Below the pieces are notes generated by a model. That model saw only the letters and a program-made list of their open reading frames with translations, searched no databases and was not told where the DNA came from. The position numbers and the translations under genes are program-made. Positions 33,362 to 41,313 of a stretch of 64,000 nucleotides of DNA are shown one piece after another (within the stretch, counting starts at the first letter, position 1; each line of letters starts with the position of its first letter). The DNA is from REEB95 sp050729835 (lineage in GTDB: Bacteria; Pseudomonadota; Alphaproteobacteria; ATCC43930; CGMCC-115725), in the NCBI GenBank assembly GCA_050729835.1, contig JBOHLS010000004.1, positions 1-64,000 of the forward strand. Direction: 5' to 3'.

Positions 33362-35068
33362 TTAGCGCAGCAGCCACACGGCCAGTAGCGCCAACGCCAG
33401 CAGCGCGGCAACGCCTTGCCAGAAACGCACCGGGGCGCGCTCGAGCAAAGTCTGCGGCCGATGGACCGCGCTCGCCGCACGCGCCGGCCCGGATTCCAGC
33501 TCGCCGGCGAATTCGCTCATGTCGCGGAAGCGGTCGGCGGGATCGCGAGCGAGCGCGCGGGCGAGCGTCGCCTGGAGCCAGGCCGGCAGGTCGGGTCGCA
33601 AGGCGGGGAGCTCCTTCGGCCGGTCGCGACGCGACGGGCTGACGGCATCGGCGTTGCCGTAAGGGAATTCGCCGGTGAAGGCGCGGAACAGCGTGACGCC
33701 CAGGGCATAGACGTCGGTGGCGACGTTGCCCGGCTCGCCGGAGAACATCTCGGGCGCCATGTAGGCGGCGGTGCCGGGAATGTCCGCCGCTGGGAAATCC
33801 TCCAGGCCGGGAATTCGCACGACACCGAGATCGATCAGCTTGAGCGCGCCGCCGCTTTCGAGGATGACGTTGTCGGGCTTGATGTCGCGATGGACGATGC
33901 CGGCGCGGTGCAGCGCCGCCGCGGCCTGCGCCAGCTTGACGGCGATGCCGCGGCCTTCCTCGAGGCCGAGCGTCGGCGCGCGCGCCAAGCGCGTCTCCAA
34001 CAGCTCGCCCTGGTACAGCGGCATCACCGTGTAGAGGCAGGTCTGCCGGCCAGGCGGCAGCTCGACGACGCGGCCAACCCACGGGCTGTTGACGCGTGCG
34101 CCGACCCAAGCCTCGCGGATGAAGGCGGCGCGATAGGTCGCCACCGCGGCGACCTGGGGCTTGGGAAATTTCAGCACTACCTCGCCGCCCTCGACCTCGT
34201 CGAGCGCGCCGAACAGGCGGCTGTAACGGCCCTCGGAGACCAGGGCCTTGAGCACGAAACCGTCGACCGTCTCGCCGGTGGCCGGCACCGGAATCAGCGG
34301 CAGCTGCATGATCGGTGCGCCGATCGCGGCGGAATCCGCCGTCGGCAGACGGACCACATCGAGCACCAGGGCGGTGCGGTTATCGGCGCTGCCGGCTTCG
34401 AGAGCGGCGGCGACCAGCGCCCGCGCCGTGTCGCCGGGGGCCGAGCGCTCGCGCAAGGCGTCGGCGATGCCCTCGTCGCTCAGCGCGCCGTGCACGCCGT
34501 CGCTGCACAGCAGGAAGCGGTCGTACAGCGCCACCGGCTGGCTCGAATAATCGAGACGCGCCTCGGTCTCGACGCCAAGCGCCCGGGTGATGACGTGCGA
34601 GCGGCCGCTGCCGTCGTCGCGCACGTGATCGGCGGTGAGGCGGGTCAGGCGGTCGCCGCGCAGGCGGTAAACGCGGGTGTCGCCGACATGCAGCACGTGC
34701 GCGACGCGGCCGCGTAGCACCAGCGCGGTGAAGGTGCAGCCCATGTGCGTCAGCTCGGGATCGTGGTGCGCCTGGGCATGCATCCAGCCGTTGAGCGAAT
34801 CGACGATCCGCGCCGCCGCGCGCCGCACCTCCATGGTCTCGGGCAGGTCGCAGAAGCCGTCGAGGAACCCGCGCACCGCGACCTCGGCGGCGACCCGGCC
34901 GCCTTTGGCGCCACCGATGCCGTCGGCGATCGCCGCCACGACGTCGTGACGCGGCATCGGCAGCTCGGCGCCGAATACCACGCCGGCGAAATCCTCGTTG
35001 CGCGGCCGCGGGCCGGTCTCGGAGCTGAAGCCGACGCTGGCCTCGATGCCGGCTATGCGCTCAACCAT
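33362..35068 (-). CDS. PP2C phosphatase–Ser/Thr kinase fusion, membrane-anchored
   Basis: A 568-residue two-domain signalling protein. Residues 1-240 are a PP2C phosphatase with metal-binding RPRNEDFAG (Asp26), ADGIGGAKGG (Asp49), HVGDTRVYR and LCSDGVHG, and GSADNRTALVLD at the end. Residues about 270-530 are a Hanks-type kinase: ATP Lys in VVLKFPKP (about 300), VHRDIKPDN (Asp395), DLG in place of DFG (413) and MAPEMF. The glycine loop is degenerate (VSEGRYSRLF). A single C-terminal helix (about 546-567) anchors it with both domains in the cytoplasm. Homologous fusions are often near nitrate or nitrogen transport genes; here two amt genes flank it. The IS lies 41 bases past its stop. Confidence 0.93.
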   Translation of the reverse strand: MVERIAGIEASVGFSSETGPRPRNEDFAGVVFGAELPMPRHDVVAAIADGIGGAKGGRVAAEVAVRGFLDGFCDLPETMEVRRAAARIVDSLNGWMHAQAHHDPELTHMGCTFTALVLRGRVAHVLHVGDTRVYRLRGDRLTRLTADHVRDDGSGRSHVITRALGVETEARLDYSSQPVALYDRFLLCSDGVHGALSDEGIADALRERSAPGDTARALVAAALEAGSADNRTALVLDVVRLPTADSAAIGAPIMQLPLIPVPATGETVDGFVLKALVSEGRYSRLFGALDEVEGGEVVLKFPKPQVAAVATYRAAFIREAWVGARVNSPWVGRVVELPPGRQTCLYTVMPLYQGELLETRLARAPTLGLEEGRGIAVKLAQAAAALHRAGIVHRDIKPDNVILESGGALKLIDLGVVRIPGLEDFPAADIPGTAAYMAPEMFSGEPGNVATDVYALGVTLFRAFTGEFPYGNADAVSPSRRDRPKELPALRPDLPAWLQATLARALARDPADRFRDMSEFAGELESGPARAASAVHRPQTLLERAPVRFWQGVAALLALALLAVWLLR

Positions 35069-35103
35069 CGCCGCCGCCTTGCCGCGCTACGGTCATTGCG
35101 GCG

Positions 35104-35427
35104 TCAGTCCGCTTTCGCCGGCGCGCAGCGATCATAGAGAAAATAGCCGCCGGTGCTCGACGGGGCGACGAAGGTCAGTTTGCCGGATTGGCGGTCGAGC
35201 GTGTAATTGCCGCCGTCCTTGGCGTCGTGCCAGGCGATTTCCGCGGCGTCAATGTGTGCCGAATTGGCGTCGACCGTGCGCTGCGCGAAGTCGATGCGGA
35301 TCTGCCACGTCGCGCCGCTGGCCGGGTTGGTGCAGGTCATCACGGCTGCGGCCAGCTGCGCCGCAGCCGGGGCGGCGAGCCCGGCCAAGCCGGCGGTCAG
35401 CACGGCGAGATGCCGGCGCGTGAACAT
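35104..35427 (-). CDS. Small exported protein, unknown
   Basis: A 107-residue protein with an N-terminal signal peptide (MFTRRHLAVLTAGLAGLAAP) and a mature part of about 85 residues. Two Cys (VMTCTNPASG and YDRCAPAKAD) could form a disulphide. The pattern NYTLDRQSGKLTFVAPSSTG looks like a small beta-rich periplasmic domain. GGGAGGGGC precedes the ATG as a ribosome site. It lies upstream of the kinase-fusion gene on the same strand, 35 bases away, and may be cotranscribed with it. No family name is offered. Confidence 0.7.
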   Translation of the reverse strand: MFTRRHLAVLTAGLAGLAAPAAAQLAAAVMTCTNPASGATWQIRIDFAQRTVDANSAHIDAAEIAWHDAKDGGNYTLDRQSGKLTFVAPSSTGGYFLYDRCAPAKAD

Positions 35428-35466
35428 GGTTGCCCCTCCCTGGACCGCTCCGATCCATAGCCAAAT

Positions 35467-35494
35467 CCCGTCGTCGTGCAAAGCACGAGACGGG
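35467..35494. other. Hairpin in the 350-base divergent gap before amt (second copy)
   Basis: CCCGTCGTCGTGC (35467-35479) pairs with GCACGAGACGGG (35483-35494) as a 12-base stem with one bulged base and a 3-base loop. It lies 40 bases upstream of the small exported gene. The rest of 35428-35777 holds the sigma-54 promoter at 35660-35675 and no convincing gene. Confidence 0.5.
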
Positions 35495-35659
35495 CCACGG
35501 CCGAACGACTCGGCCGCGTCCGGCGGCACGCGACGACGACGATAGGGCGTTGCCCGATCCGGATGCAGGCTGCCGTTTTTATGACCAACCCGCCCACGCG
35601 CATGCGGGCACTGCCGCCGAAGACCTTGCCGACCGCGGTGATTCGGCGGCGCCGCGCGA

Positions 35660-35675
35660 TTGGCACGCCGGTTGC
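35660..35675 (+). promoter_or_regulatory. Sigma-54 (RpoN) promoter of the second amt gene
   Basis: TTGGCACGCCGGTTGC matches the sigma-54 consensus YTGGCACG-N4-TTGC completely, including the invariant GG (-24) and GC (-12). Transcription would begin about 12 bases past the GC, roughly 35687, leaving a leader of about 90 bases. This predicts activation by NtrC-type enhancer proteins under nitrogen limitation. No clear NtrC binding site was recognised upstream. Confidence 0.85.
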
Positions 35676-35777
35676 CTATGCAGGAGCGGTGGTGATCCGC
35701 GCGATCACCTCGGGCCCGGCTGGCTCGGGCGGACGCGCTTTCGTGCCTGTCTCGCAACGCAACACGGGGGGACTTCA

Positions 35778-37097
35778 ATGCTCGTACCGTCACCGAAATG
35801 GCTGGATACCGGAACCAACGCCTGGCAACTGGCCGCCGCGACCTTCGTCGGCTTGCAAAGTATTCCCGGGCTGGTGGTGCTTTATGGCGGCGTGGTCAAG
35901 AAGAAGTGGGCGATCAACTCCGCCTTCATGTCGATGTACGCCTTCGCCTCGGTGCTCGTCGTCTGGGTTTTGTTCGCCTATAACATGGCCTTCGGGCCGC
36001 AGTGGTTCCCGTTCGTCGGCGTGCCGGGTCTGGCGACGTCGGCCGGCTTCACGCTCGGCCAGGCGACGGTTCCGGCCGCCGCCTCGGGCATGCCGGCGAT
36101 GGCTTTCCCGATGGCGACGCTGATATACTTCCAGTTCGTGTTTGCGGCGATCACGGTGATCATCCTCGCCGGCTCGGTCCTGGGCCGCATGAGCTTCCGC
36201 GCCTGGGTGCTGTTCTGCCCGCTGTGGATGACCTTCGTCTACACCGTCGGCGCGTTCAGCCTGTGGGGCGGCGGCTGGCTCGGCAGCATGGGTGTGGCCG
36301 ACTTCTCCGGCGGCTACGTCATCCATCTCGCCGCGGCTTCGTCCGGCTTCGTCGCTGCGGCGATGGTCGGTCCGCGCCTGAAGCAGGATCGCGAGAGCTT
36401 CCCGCCCAACAGCCTGCTGGTCACGCTGGTCGGCGCCGGCATCCTGTGGATCGGCTGGAACGGCTTCAACGGCGGCGACCCGTACTTCGCCAACGCCGAC
36501 GCCGGGGCCGCGGTGCTCAACACCAACACCGCGACCGCCGTGGCCCTGCTGGTCTGGACGCTGATGGACAAGATCGCCTACGGCAAGCCATCGGTCATCG
36601 GCGCGGTCAACGGCATGATCGCGGGTCTGGTGGCGATCACGCCAGCCGCCGGCTATGTCGACGGCTGGGGCGCAATCGTCATCGGCGTGTGCGCCGGGAT
36701 CATCCCTTGGCTGTCGATGAACAAGCTGCAGAAGACCAAGCTGTTCATGAAGGTCGACGACACGCTGAGCGTCTTCTCGACGCACGGCTGCGCCGGCCTG
36801 ATGGGCGGTCTACTGACCGGCATCCTCGCCAACCCGAACATGCTCGAGTACATCGGGACGGACAAGGATGCGCCGGGCGTCAGCGTCACCGGCCTGCTCT
36901 ACGGCAATCCGCACCAGCTGCTGCTGCAGCTTTACGGTGCGGCGTTCATCATCGCCTACAACGTGGTCGCCACGTTCATCATCCTCAAGGTCATCTCCTT
37001 CGTCACACCGTTGCGCATGGACGAGGCGACCCTGAAGGTGGGCGACGACGCGGTGCATGGCGAAACCGCCTACGCCATCGGCGCGGAAGGAGAATAG
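35778..37097 (+). CDS. amt: Ammonium transporter, second copy
   Basis: A 439-residue Amt-family channel without a signal peptide. Markers include SIPGLVVLYGGVVKKKWAIN, FSGGYVIHLAAASSGFVAAA (first pore His) and LSVFSTHGCAGLMGGLLTG (second pore His), and a conserved cytoplasmic C-terminal tail (PLRMDEATLKVGDDAVHG). It is clearly a different subfamily from the copy at 29373. ATG 35778 is preceded by GGGGGG. It has a near-perfect sigma-54 promoter upstream and a strong terminator downstream, so it is a single-gene transcript. No glnK is next to it. Confidence 0.95.
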   Translation: MLVPSPKWLDTGTNAWQLAAATFVGLQSIPGLVVLYGGVVKKKWAINSAFMSMYAFASVLVVWVLFAYNMAFGPQWFPFVGVPGLATSAGFTLGQATVPAAASGMPAMAFPMATLIYFQFVFAAITVIILAGSVLGRMSFRAWVLFCPLWMTFVYTVGAFSLWGGGWLGSMGVADFSGGYVIHLAAASSGFVAAAMVGPRLKQDRESFPPNSLLVTLVGAGILWIGWNGFNGGDPYFANADAGAAVLNTNTATAVALLVWTLMDKIAYGKPSVIGAVNGMIAGLVAITPAAGYVDGWGAIVIGVCAGIIPWLSMNKLQKTKLFMKVDDTLSVFSTHGCAGLMGGLLTGILANPNMLEYIGTDKDAPGVSVTGLLYGNPHQLLLQLYGAAFIIAYNVVATFIILKVISFVTPLRMDEATLKVGDDAVHGETAYAIGAEGE

Positions 37098-37118
37098 CCG
37101 GTCGCTCCAAGGAAACGA

Positions 37119-37155
37119 ACCGGGGCGGGGCGGACGTCCCACCCCGGTATTTTTT
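37119..37155 (+). terminator. Intrinsic terminator of the second amt gene
   Basis: ACCGGGG (37119-37125) pairs with CCCCGGT (37142-37148), with additional G/C pairing inside, followed by A and six T. It lies 22 bases after the stop. Confidence 0.88.
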
Positions 37156-37207
37156 GCCCCCCGGACGCCGCCTGGACAGCCCGGCGGTTCCCCGCCATTG
37201 TCGCGCC

Positions 37208-38431
37208 ATGGCGCAACAGCGCGAGACGCGCGTCGAGATCGCGGTGGTGGGCGGCGGCCTGGCCGGCGTCACTCTGGCGCTGGCCTGCGCCGCCGCCGGG
37301 CTCGAGGTCGCGCTGATCGACCGCCTCGCGCTCGATGCCATGCTGGCGGCGAAGTTCGACGGCCGCACCACCGCGCTGGCGCACGGCTCGAAGCAGGTGA
37401 TGGCCGGTCTCGGCGTCTGGGACGAACTGGCGCCGCATGCCGGTACCATTCTCGAGATCCGCGTCGCCGACGGCGCCTCGCCGTTCTTTCTGCATTACGA
37501 CCACACCGATATCGGCGACCAGCCGCTGGGCTTCATCGTCGAGAACGTCCGGCTGCGCCACATGCTCTATGAACGCGCGCGCAGCTTCCGCAACCTGCGC
37601 TACATCGCGCCCGCTTCCGTGGCGCGGGTGAGCGACGCCGGCGCCGCCGCCCTGGTCGAATTCGCCGATGGCACGCGGCTCAAGGCCGGGCTAGTCGCCG
37701 CCTGCGACGGCCGGCAATCTAAGTTGCGCCAGGACGCCGGCATCGAGTCGATGACCTGGGACTACCGCCAGACGGCGATCGTCGCCTGCGTCGCGCACGA
37801 GAAGCCGCATCGCGGCGTCGCGGTCGAACATTTCCGGCCGTCGGGCCCGTTCGCGATCTTGCCGATGACCGGCAACCGCTCGTCGATCGTATGGACCGAG
37901 AGCCGCGCGCAGGCGCCGCAGCTTCTGGCGTTGCCGCAAGCGCGCTTCGCCGACGCGCTGCAACGCCGCTTCGGCGATTTTTTCGGTCGGGTCGAGCTGG
38001 CCGGACCGGTCTGGTCCTATCCGCTGTCATTCCTTCATGCCGAACGCTACACCGCGCCGCGCCTGGCGCTGGTCGGCGAGGCGGCGCATGCGATCCATCC
38101 GATCGCCGGCCAGGGCCTCAATCTGAGTCTGCGCGACGTCGCCAGTCTGGCCGAGATCGCCGTCGACGCGCGGCGGCTCGGGCTCGATGTTGGCGCATCC
38201 GACCTGTTGGCGCGCTACGAAGGCTGGCGGCGCTTCGACGCGGTGACGCTGGCCGCGGTCACCGACGGGTTGACGCGGCTGTTCTCCAACGACCTCAAGA
38301 CCCTGGGGCTAGTGCGCGACCTCGGCCTCGCCGCGGTCCACCGCATGCCGCGGCTCAAGAAACGATTGATGCGCCATGCCATGGGCGCGGGCGGCAACCT
38401 GCCGCGTCTGGTGCGCGGCGAGCGGCTTTAG
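37208..38431 (+). CDS. UbiH/COQ6-type FAD monooxygenase
   Basis: A 407-residue flavoprotein hydroxylase of the UbiH/UbiF/VisC/COQ6 family, which adds ring hydroxyls in ubiquinone synthesis. FAD-binding GxGxxG is in IAVVGGGLAGVTLALA, the second motif (DG) in GLVAACDGRQSKLRQ and the third in LALVGEAAHAIHPIAGQGLN, which is nearly invariant in this family. The ATG at 37208 gives the usual distance to the first motif. Which ring position is hydroxylated is not determined. Its stop overlaps the convergent cytochrome b561 gene by four bases. Confidence 0.9.
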   Translation: MAQQRETRVEIAVVGGGLAGVTLALACAAAGLEVALIDRLALDAMLAAKFDGRTTALAHGSKQVMAGLGVWDELAPHAGTILEIRVADGASPFFLHYDHTDIGDQPLGFIVENVRLRHMLYERARSFRNLRYIAPASVARVSDAGAAALVEFADGTRLKAGLVAACDGRQSKLRQDAGIESMTWDYRQTAIVACVAHEKPHRGVAVEHFRPSGPFAILPMTGNRSSIVWTESRAQAPQLLALPQARFADALQRRFGDFFGRVELAGPVWSYPLSFLHAERYTAPRLALVGEAAHAIHPIAGQGLNLSLRDVASLAEIAVDARRLGLDVGASDLLARYEGWRRFDAVTLAAVTDGLTRLFSNDLKTLGLVRDLGLAAVHRMPRLKKRLMRHAMGAGGNLPRLVRGERL

Positions 38432-38973
38432 CGGCGGTCGCCCGGCCGCGCCGGCAGCATGCGGCCCAAGACGTTGTCGCGAAGGATGAAGCGGTGGCCG
38501 AGCGCGGCGGCGACGTGCAGGCCGACCAATCCCAACAGCACCCAGACGATGGTCGAATGGAGCTCGCCGAGCGCTTGCACCCAGGCCGCCCCGGCCGGCA
38601 ACACTGAAGGCAGCGTCAGCGTCCAGAACAACGTGATCGTCCAGTTATGCGCCACGGCGTTGGCCCAACCGCTCAGCAGCAACGCGAACACCAGCACGTA
38701 AAGCAGGCCGTGCGTCGTCGCGGCGGCGGCGGTCTGCCAGCGCGGTCCGGGTTCGGGCGTCGGCGCGCCGACGATCGCCCGCCGCAGCACGCGGATCACG
38801 ATCACTGCCAGAATGATAAGTCCAAGGGACATGTGCCAGTTGTTGAGCAGATCGGGCGGCGCGGTGCGGCGCGCACCCGGCATCAGCCAGCCGAACGCGA
38901 GCTGGACCGCGATCAAGACGACGACCAGCCAATGCAGCGACTTGGCGACGGGCGAGTAGGCGGCGAGGCGCAT
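38428..38973 (-). CDS. Cytochrome b561
   Basis: A 181-residue di-haem membrane cytochrome of the b561 family. Four helices are seen (LHWLVVVLIAVQLAFGWLM; HMSLGLIILAVIVIRVLRR; LLYVLVFALLLSGWANAVA; STIVWVLLGLVGLHVAAALG), with haem-ligand His in SLHWL, NNWHMSLG, LHSTIVW and GLHVAAALGHRF. It probably passes electrons between quinone and a periplasmic partner, but no partner gene is adjacent. It ends convergent to the UbiH-like gene, overlapping four bases. Confidence 0.9.
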   Translation of the reverse strand: MRLAAYSPVAKSLHWLVVVLIAVQLAFGWLMPGARRTAPPDLLNNWHMSLGLIILAVIVIRVLRRAIVGAPTPEPGPRWQTAAAATTHGLLYVLVFALLLSGWANAVAHNWTITLFWTLTLPSVLPAGAAWVQALGELHSTIVWVLLGLVGLHVAAALGHRFILRDNVLGRMLPARPGDRR

Positions 38974-39026
38974 GCGGGCGGATTCCGTATGGTTGCGGGC
39001 TAATAACGCAAGGGCGGCGCGAACGT

Positions 39027-39401
39027 TCAGCTGCCGCGTCGCGGTTCGCGCGCCAGGCCGCGCTTTTCGAGCTCGGCCAGATACGCACCCCAGCGGCTCT
39101 CCTGATCGCGGCCGAGCGAGTAGAGATAGGTCCAGGAGTAGATGCCGGTGTCGTGCAAATCGTCGAACTTGATGCGGATGGCGTAATTGCCGACCGGCTC
39201 GACCGCCAGGATGCCGACGTGGCGGCGGCCGGCGATGATCTGCTTCTGGCTCGGCGAATGGCCCTGGACCTCGGCCGACGGGCTTTCGACCCGGAGATAC
39301 TCGGCCGACAGGCGAAAGGTCTCGCCGCTGTCGAATTCGATTTCGAGCGTCTTGTCCGCCGGCTTGAGACGGATCTCGACCGGCCAGGGCGATGCGTTCA
39401 C
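39027..39401 (-). CDS. DUF971 protein
   Basis: A 124-residue member of the DUF971 (gamma-butyrobetaine hydroxylase N-terminal-like) family. Recognisable features are WPVEIRLKPADKTLEIEFDS, the central SPSAEVQGHSPSQKQ and the C-terminal YAIRIKFDDLHDTGIYSW, the last being characteristic. The GTG start overlaps the stop of the Trm112-like gene (GTGA). It ends a four-gene minus-strand operon with cnoX, the LonN protein and the Trm112 protein. The role is not settled; some DUF971 relatives are linked to iron-sulphur cluster handling. Confidence 0.85.
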   Translation of the reverse strand: MNASPWPVEIRLKPADKTLEIEFDSGETFRLSAEYLRVESPSAEVQGHSPSQKQIIAGRRHVGILAVEPVGNYAIRIKFDDLHDTGIYSWTYLYSLGRDQESRWGAYLAELEKRGLAREPRRGS

Positions 39402-39610
39402 GGCTGCGGCTTGGGCTTCAGGCGGGTTTTCTCGTCGTCGCGCAACGACCGCGCCTCGTCGGCGAGCATGATCGGGATACCGTCGCGGATCGGATAGGCG
39501 AGGCCGGCCTCGGCGCTGAGCAACTCCTGCGCGGCGCGGTCGTAGACCAGCGGCCCCTTGGTCAGCGGGCAGACCAGGATTTCGAGCAGCTGCAGATCGA
39601 TGTCGGGCAT
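39398..39610 (-). CDS. Trm112-family protein
   Basis: A 70-residue UPF0434/Trm112-type protein, usually an activator or partner of methyltransferases. The core LLEILVCPLTKGPL followed by AGLAYPIRDGIPIMLADEAR is the family hallmark. Only one of the zinc-ribbon Cys remains in CPLTKGPL, as in many bacterial members. ATG 39610 is preferred over a TTG four codons upstream. It overlaps the DUF971 start and lies 8 bases after the LonN gene. Confidence 0.9.
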   Translation of the reverse strand: MPDIDLQLLEILVCPLTKGPLVYDRAAQELLSAEAGLAYPIRDGIPIMLADEARSLRDDEKTRLKPKPQP

Positions 39611-39618
39611 GGCCGAAC

Positions 39619-40266
39619 TCAATGGCGCGCCGGCGCGGCGTCGGACGTCGACGCAAGAAGCGCCATGTCGACCAGTTTGGTCAAGAGGCGCGCGCGGTCG
39701 GCCGGCGCGGCTTCGAGCAGCGCCTGCTTCTCGGCCGGGGCGAACGGCCCCATCATTGCCACCGCGTCGACCAGCCGCACCGCCGGCACGACGTTGGCGG
39801 CCGAGAGATCGGCCTTGATGCGATGACGGCGGAGGAACGGCGTGAGCTTTTCGACCAGCTGCGCCGCGTCGAATCCGGGCAGCTCGACCTCCTCGGCGTC
39901 GCCGGCATAGCGCGACCAGTCCGGCCGCGCGCGACGGAACAGCTCGGTCTTGGGCAGCTCCTCGGCGACGTCGAAGCGCGACACGCCTTCGAGATTGATG
40001 AGGTAGCGACCGTCGCCGCTTTCGCGGAACTCGACGATGCGGCCGGCGCAGCCGGTCTTGTAGAGCGGCGGATCGCCGGCGTCGTCCTTGCCTTCGAGCG
40101 GCTGGATCATGCCGATCATGCGGCCCTCGCCGAGCGCGGCGTCGGTCATCGCCAGGTAGCGCGGCTCGAAGATGTTGAGCGGCAGCACACCGCCGGGCAG
40201 CAATAGCGCCCCGGCGAGCGGAAAGAGCGCCAGGCGATCAGGCAGCTTGTGGGCCACGCCGGTCAT
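39619..40266 (-). CDS. Lon N-terminal-domain protein (no protease part)
   Basis: A 215-residue stand-alone Lon substrate-binding domain. The family pattern LALFPLAGALLLPGGVLPLN followed by IFEPRYLAMTDAAL is clear, along with TGCAGRIVEF and YLINLEGVSRF. The ATPase and protease domains of Lon are absent, as in other small LonN proteins of unknown role. Its ATG overlaps the stop of cnoX (ATGA), which places it in the cnoX–LonN–Trm112–DUF971 unit. Confidence 0.92.
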   Translation of the reverse strand: MTGVAHKLPDRLALFPLAGALLLPGGVLPLNIFEPRYLAMTDAALGEGRMIGMIQPLEGKDDAGDPPLYKTGCAGRIVEFRESGDGRYLINLEGVSRFDVAEELPKTELFRRARPDWSRYAGDAEEVELPGFDAAQLVEKLTPFLRRHRIKADLSAANVVPAVRLVDAVAMMGPFAPAEKQALLEAAPADRARLLTKLVDMALLASTSDAAPARH

Positions 40267-41195
40267 GCGAACAGGATGGTCGAAAGCCGCCGGCGCGCGG
40301 CGACGGTGAGCGGGTCGGCGAGGCCAATCGCCTCGAAGAACTTTAACAGCTGCTTGCGCGCCGCATCCTCGTTCCAGGCGCGATCGCGCTTGATGATCTC
40401 GAACAGCTGGTCGATCGCCTTCTCGCGCTCGCCGGCGGCGAACAGCGCCACCGAGAGGTCGAGCCGCGCCTGATGGTCCTTGGGATCGGCGGCGAGCCGC
40501 GCCTCGAGTTTGCCGAGCTCGCCGGCAGCTTTCTGTCCGGCCTCGGCGAGCTCGAGCGCGGTCTTGATCGCGGCGACATCGGCATGCGCCGCCTGGTCGG
40601 CGGGCACGCGTGCGATCAGCGCCTTGGCGCGCGCGACGTCCTTCTTGGCCAGCGCGGCGCGCGCGAGGCCGACCAGCGCCTCGAGATTCTGCGGCTCGTG
40701 CTCCAGCACCTGGGTCCAGATGTTGGCGGCGCGCGCCGCATCGCCAGCGGCGTTCGCCTCCTTGGCCAGCGCCAGCGCATCGGCGATCGGCGACGCGGCC
40801 TCGCTGCCGAGCGCGGCGAGCCGCTGCACGAACTGCTTCACTTGCGTCTCGGGCAGCGCGCCGACGAAGCCGTCGACCGGCCGGCCGTCCTTGAAGGCAT
40901 AGACCGCCGGGATCGACTGGATGCGCATCTGCTGCGCCAACTCGGGATTCTCGTCGACGTTGATCTTGACCAGCCGCACCGCGCCCTTGGAATCCTTGAC
41001 CGCTTTCTCGAGCGCCGGGCCGAGCTGCTTGCACGGGCCGCACCACGGCGCCCAGAAATCGACGACGATCGCCGCCTCGACCGAGGCGTCGATGACGTCG
41101 GCCATGAAGGTGGCGGTCGAGCCGTCCTTGACGGCGGCATCGGAGCCGGCGCCGGGCGCCGGACCTTTGCTGGGCTTGCCGATAATTGCGTCCAT
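40263..41195 (-). CDS. cnoX: Thioredoxin-fold chaperone/holdase CnoX (YbbN)
   Basis: A 310-residue protein with an N-terminal thioredoxin domain and a C-terminal tetratricopeptide region, the CnoX/YbbN layout. The active site is complete (VVDFWAPWCGPCKQLGPALE), unlike the SQHC of E. coli CnoX, so it may have oxidoreductase activity, as in alphaproteobacterial relatives. IQSIPAVYAFKDGRPVDGF is the cis-Pro loop. TPR-like helices follow (ALVGLARAALAKKDVARAKA). It probably protects unfolded proteins under oxidative stress. The start at 41195 heads the four-gene operon. Confidence 0.9.
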   Translation of the reverse strand: MDAIIGKPSKGPAPGAGSDAAVKDGSTATFMADVIDASVEAAIVVDFWAPWCGPCKQLGPALEKAVKDSKGAVRLVKINVDENPELAQQMRIQSIPAVYAFKDGRPVDGFVGALPETQVKQFVQRLAALGSEAASPIADALALAKEANAAGDAARAANIWTQVLEHEPQNLEALVGLARAALAKKDVARAKALIARVPADQAAHADVAAIKTALELAEAGQKAAGELGKLEARLAADPKDHQARLDLSVALFAAGEREKAIDQLFEIIKRDRAWNEDAARKQLLKFFEAIGLADPLTVAARRRLSTILFA

Positions 41196-41313
41196 GCGGG
41201 TCCTTTCCGCCCAGATAGATGGCGGTGCGGCGCGATAATGGCAAGGACCTTGCGGGCTCGGGCGCGTTCGCGGCGCTTGCGGCCGGGGCGGCAATCGGCT
41301 GCCATGACGGGCG

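Noticed and set aside
36002..37207. Upstream extension of the UbiH-like frame over amt
   Set aside because: The frame is open only because of GC bias; FAD motif spacing supports ATG 37208.
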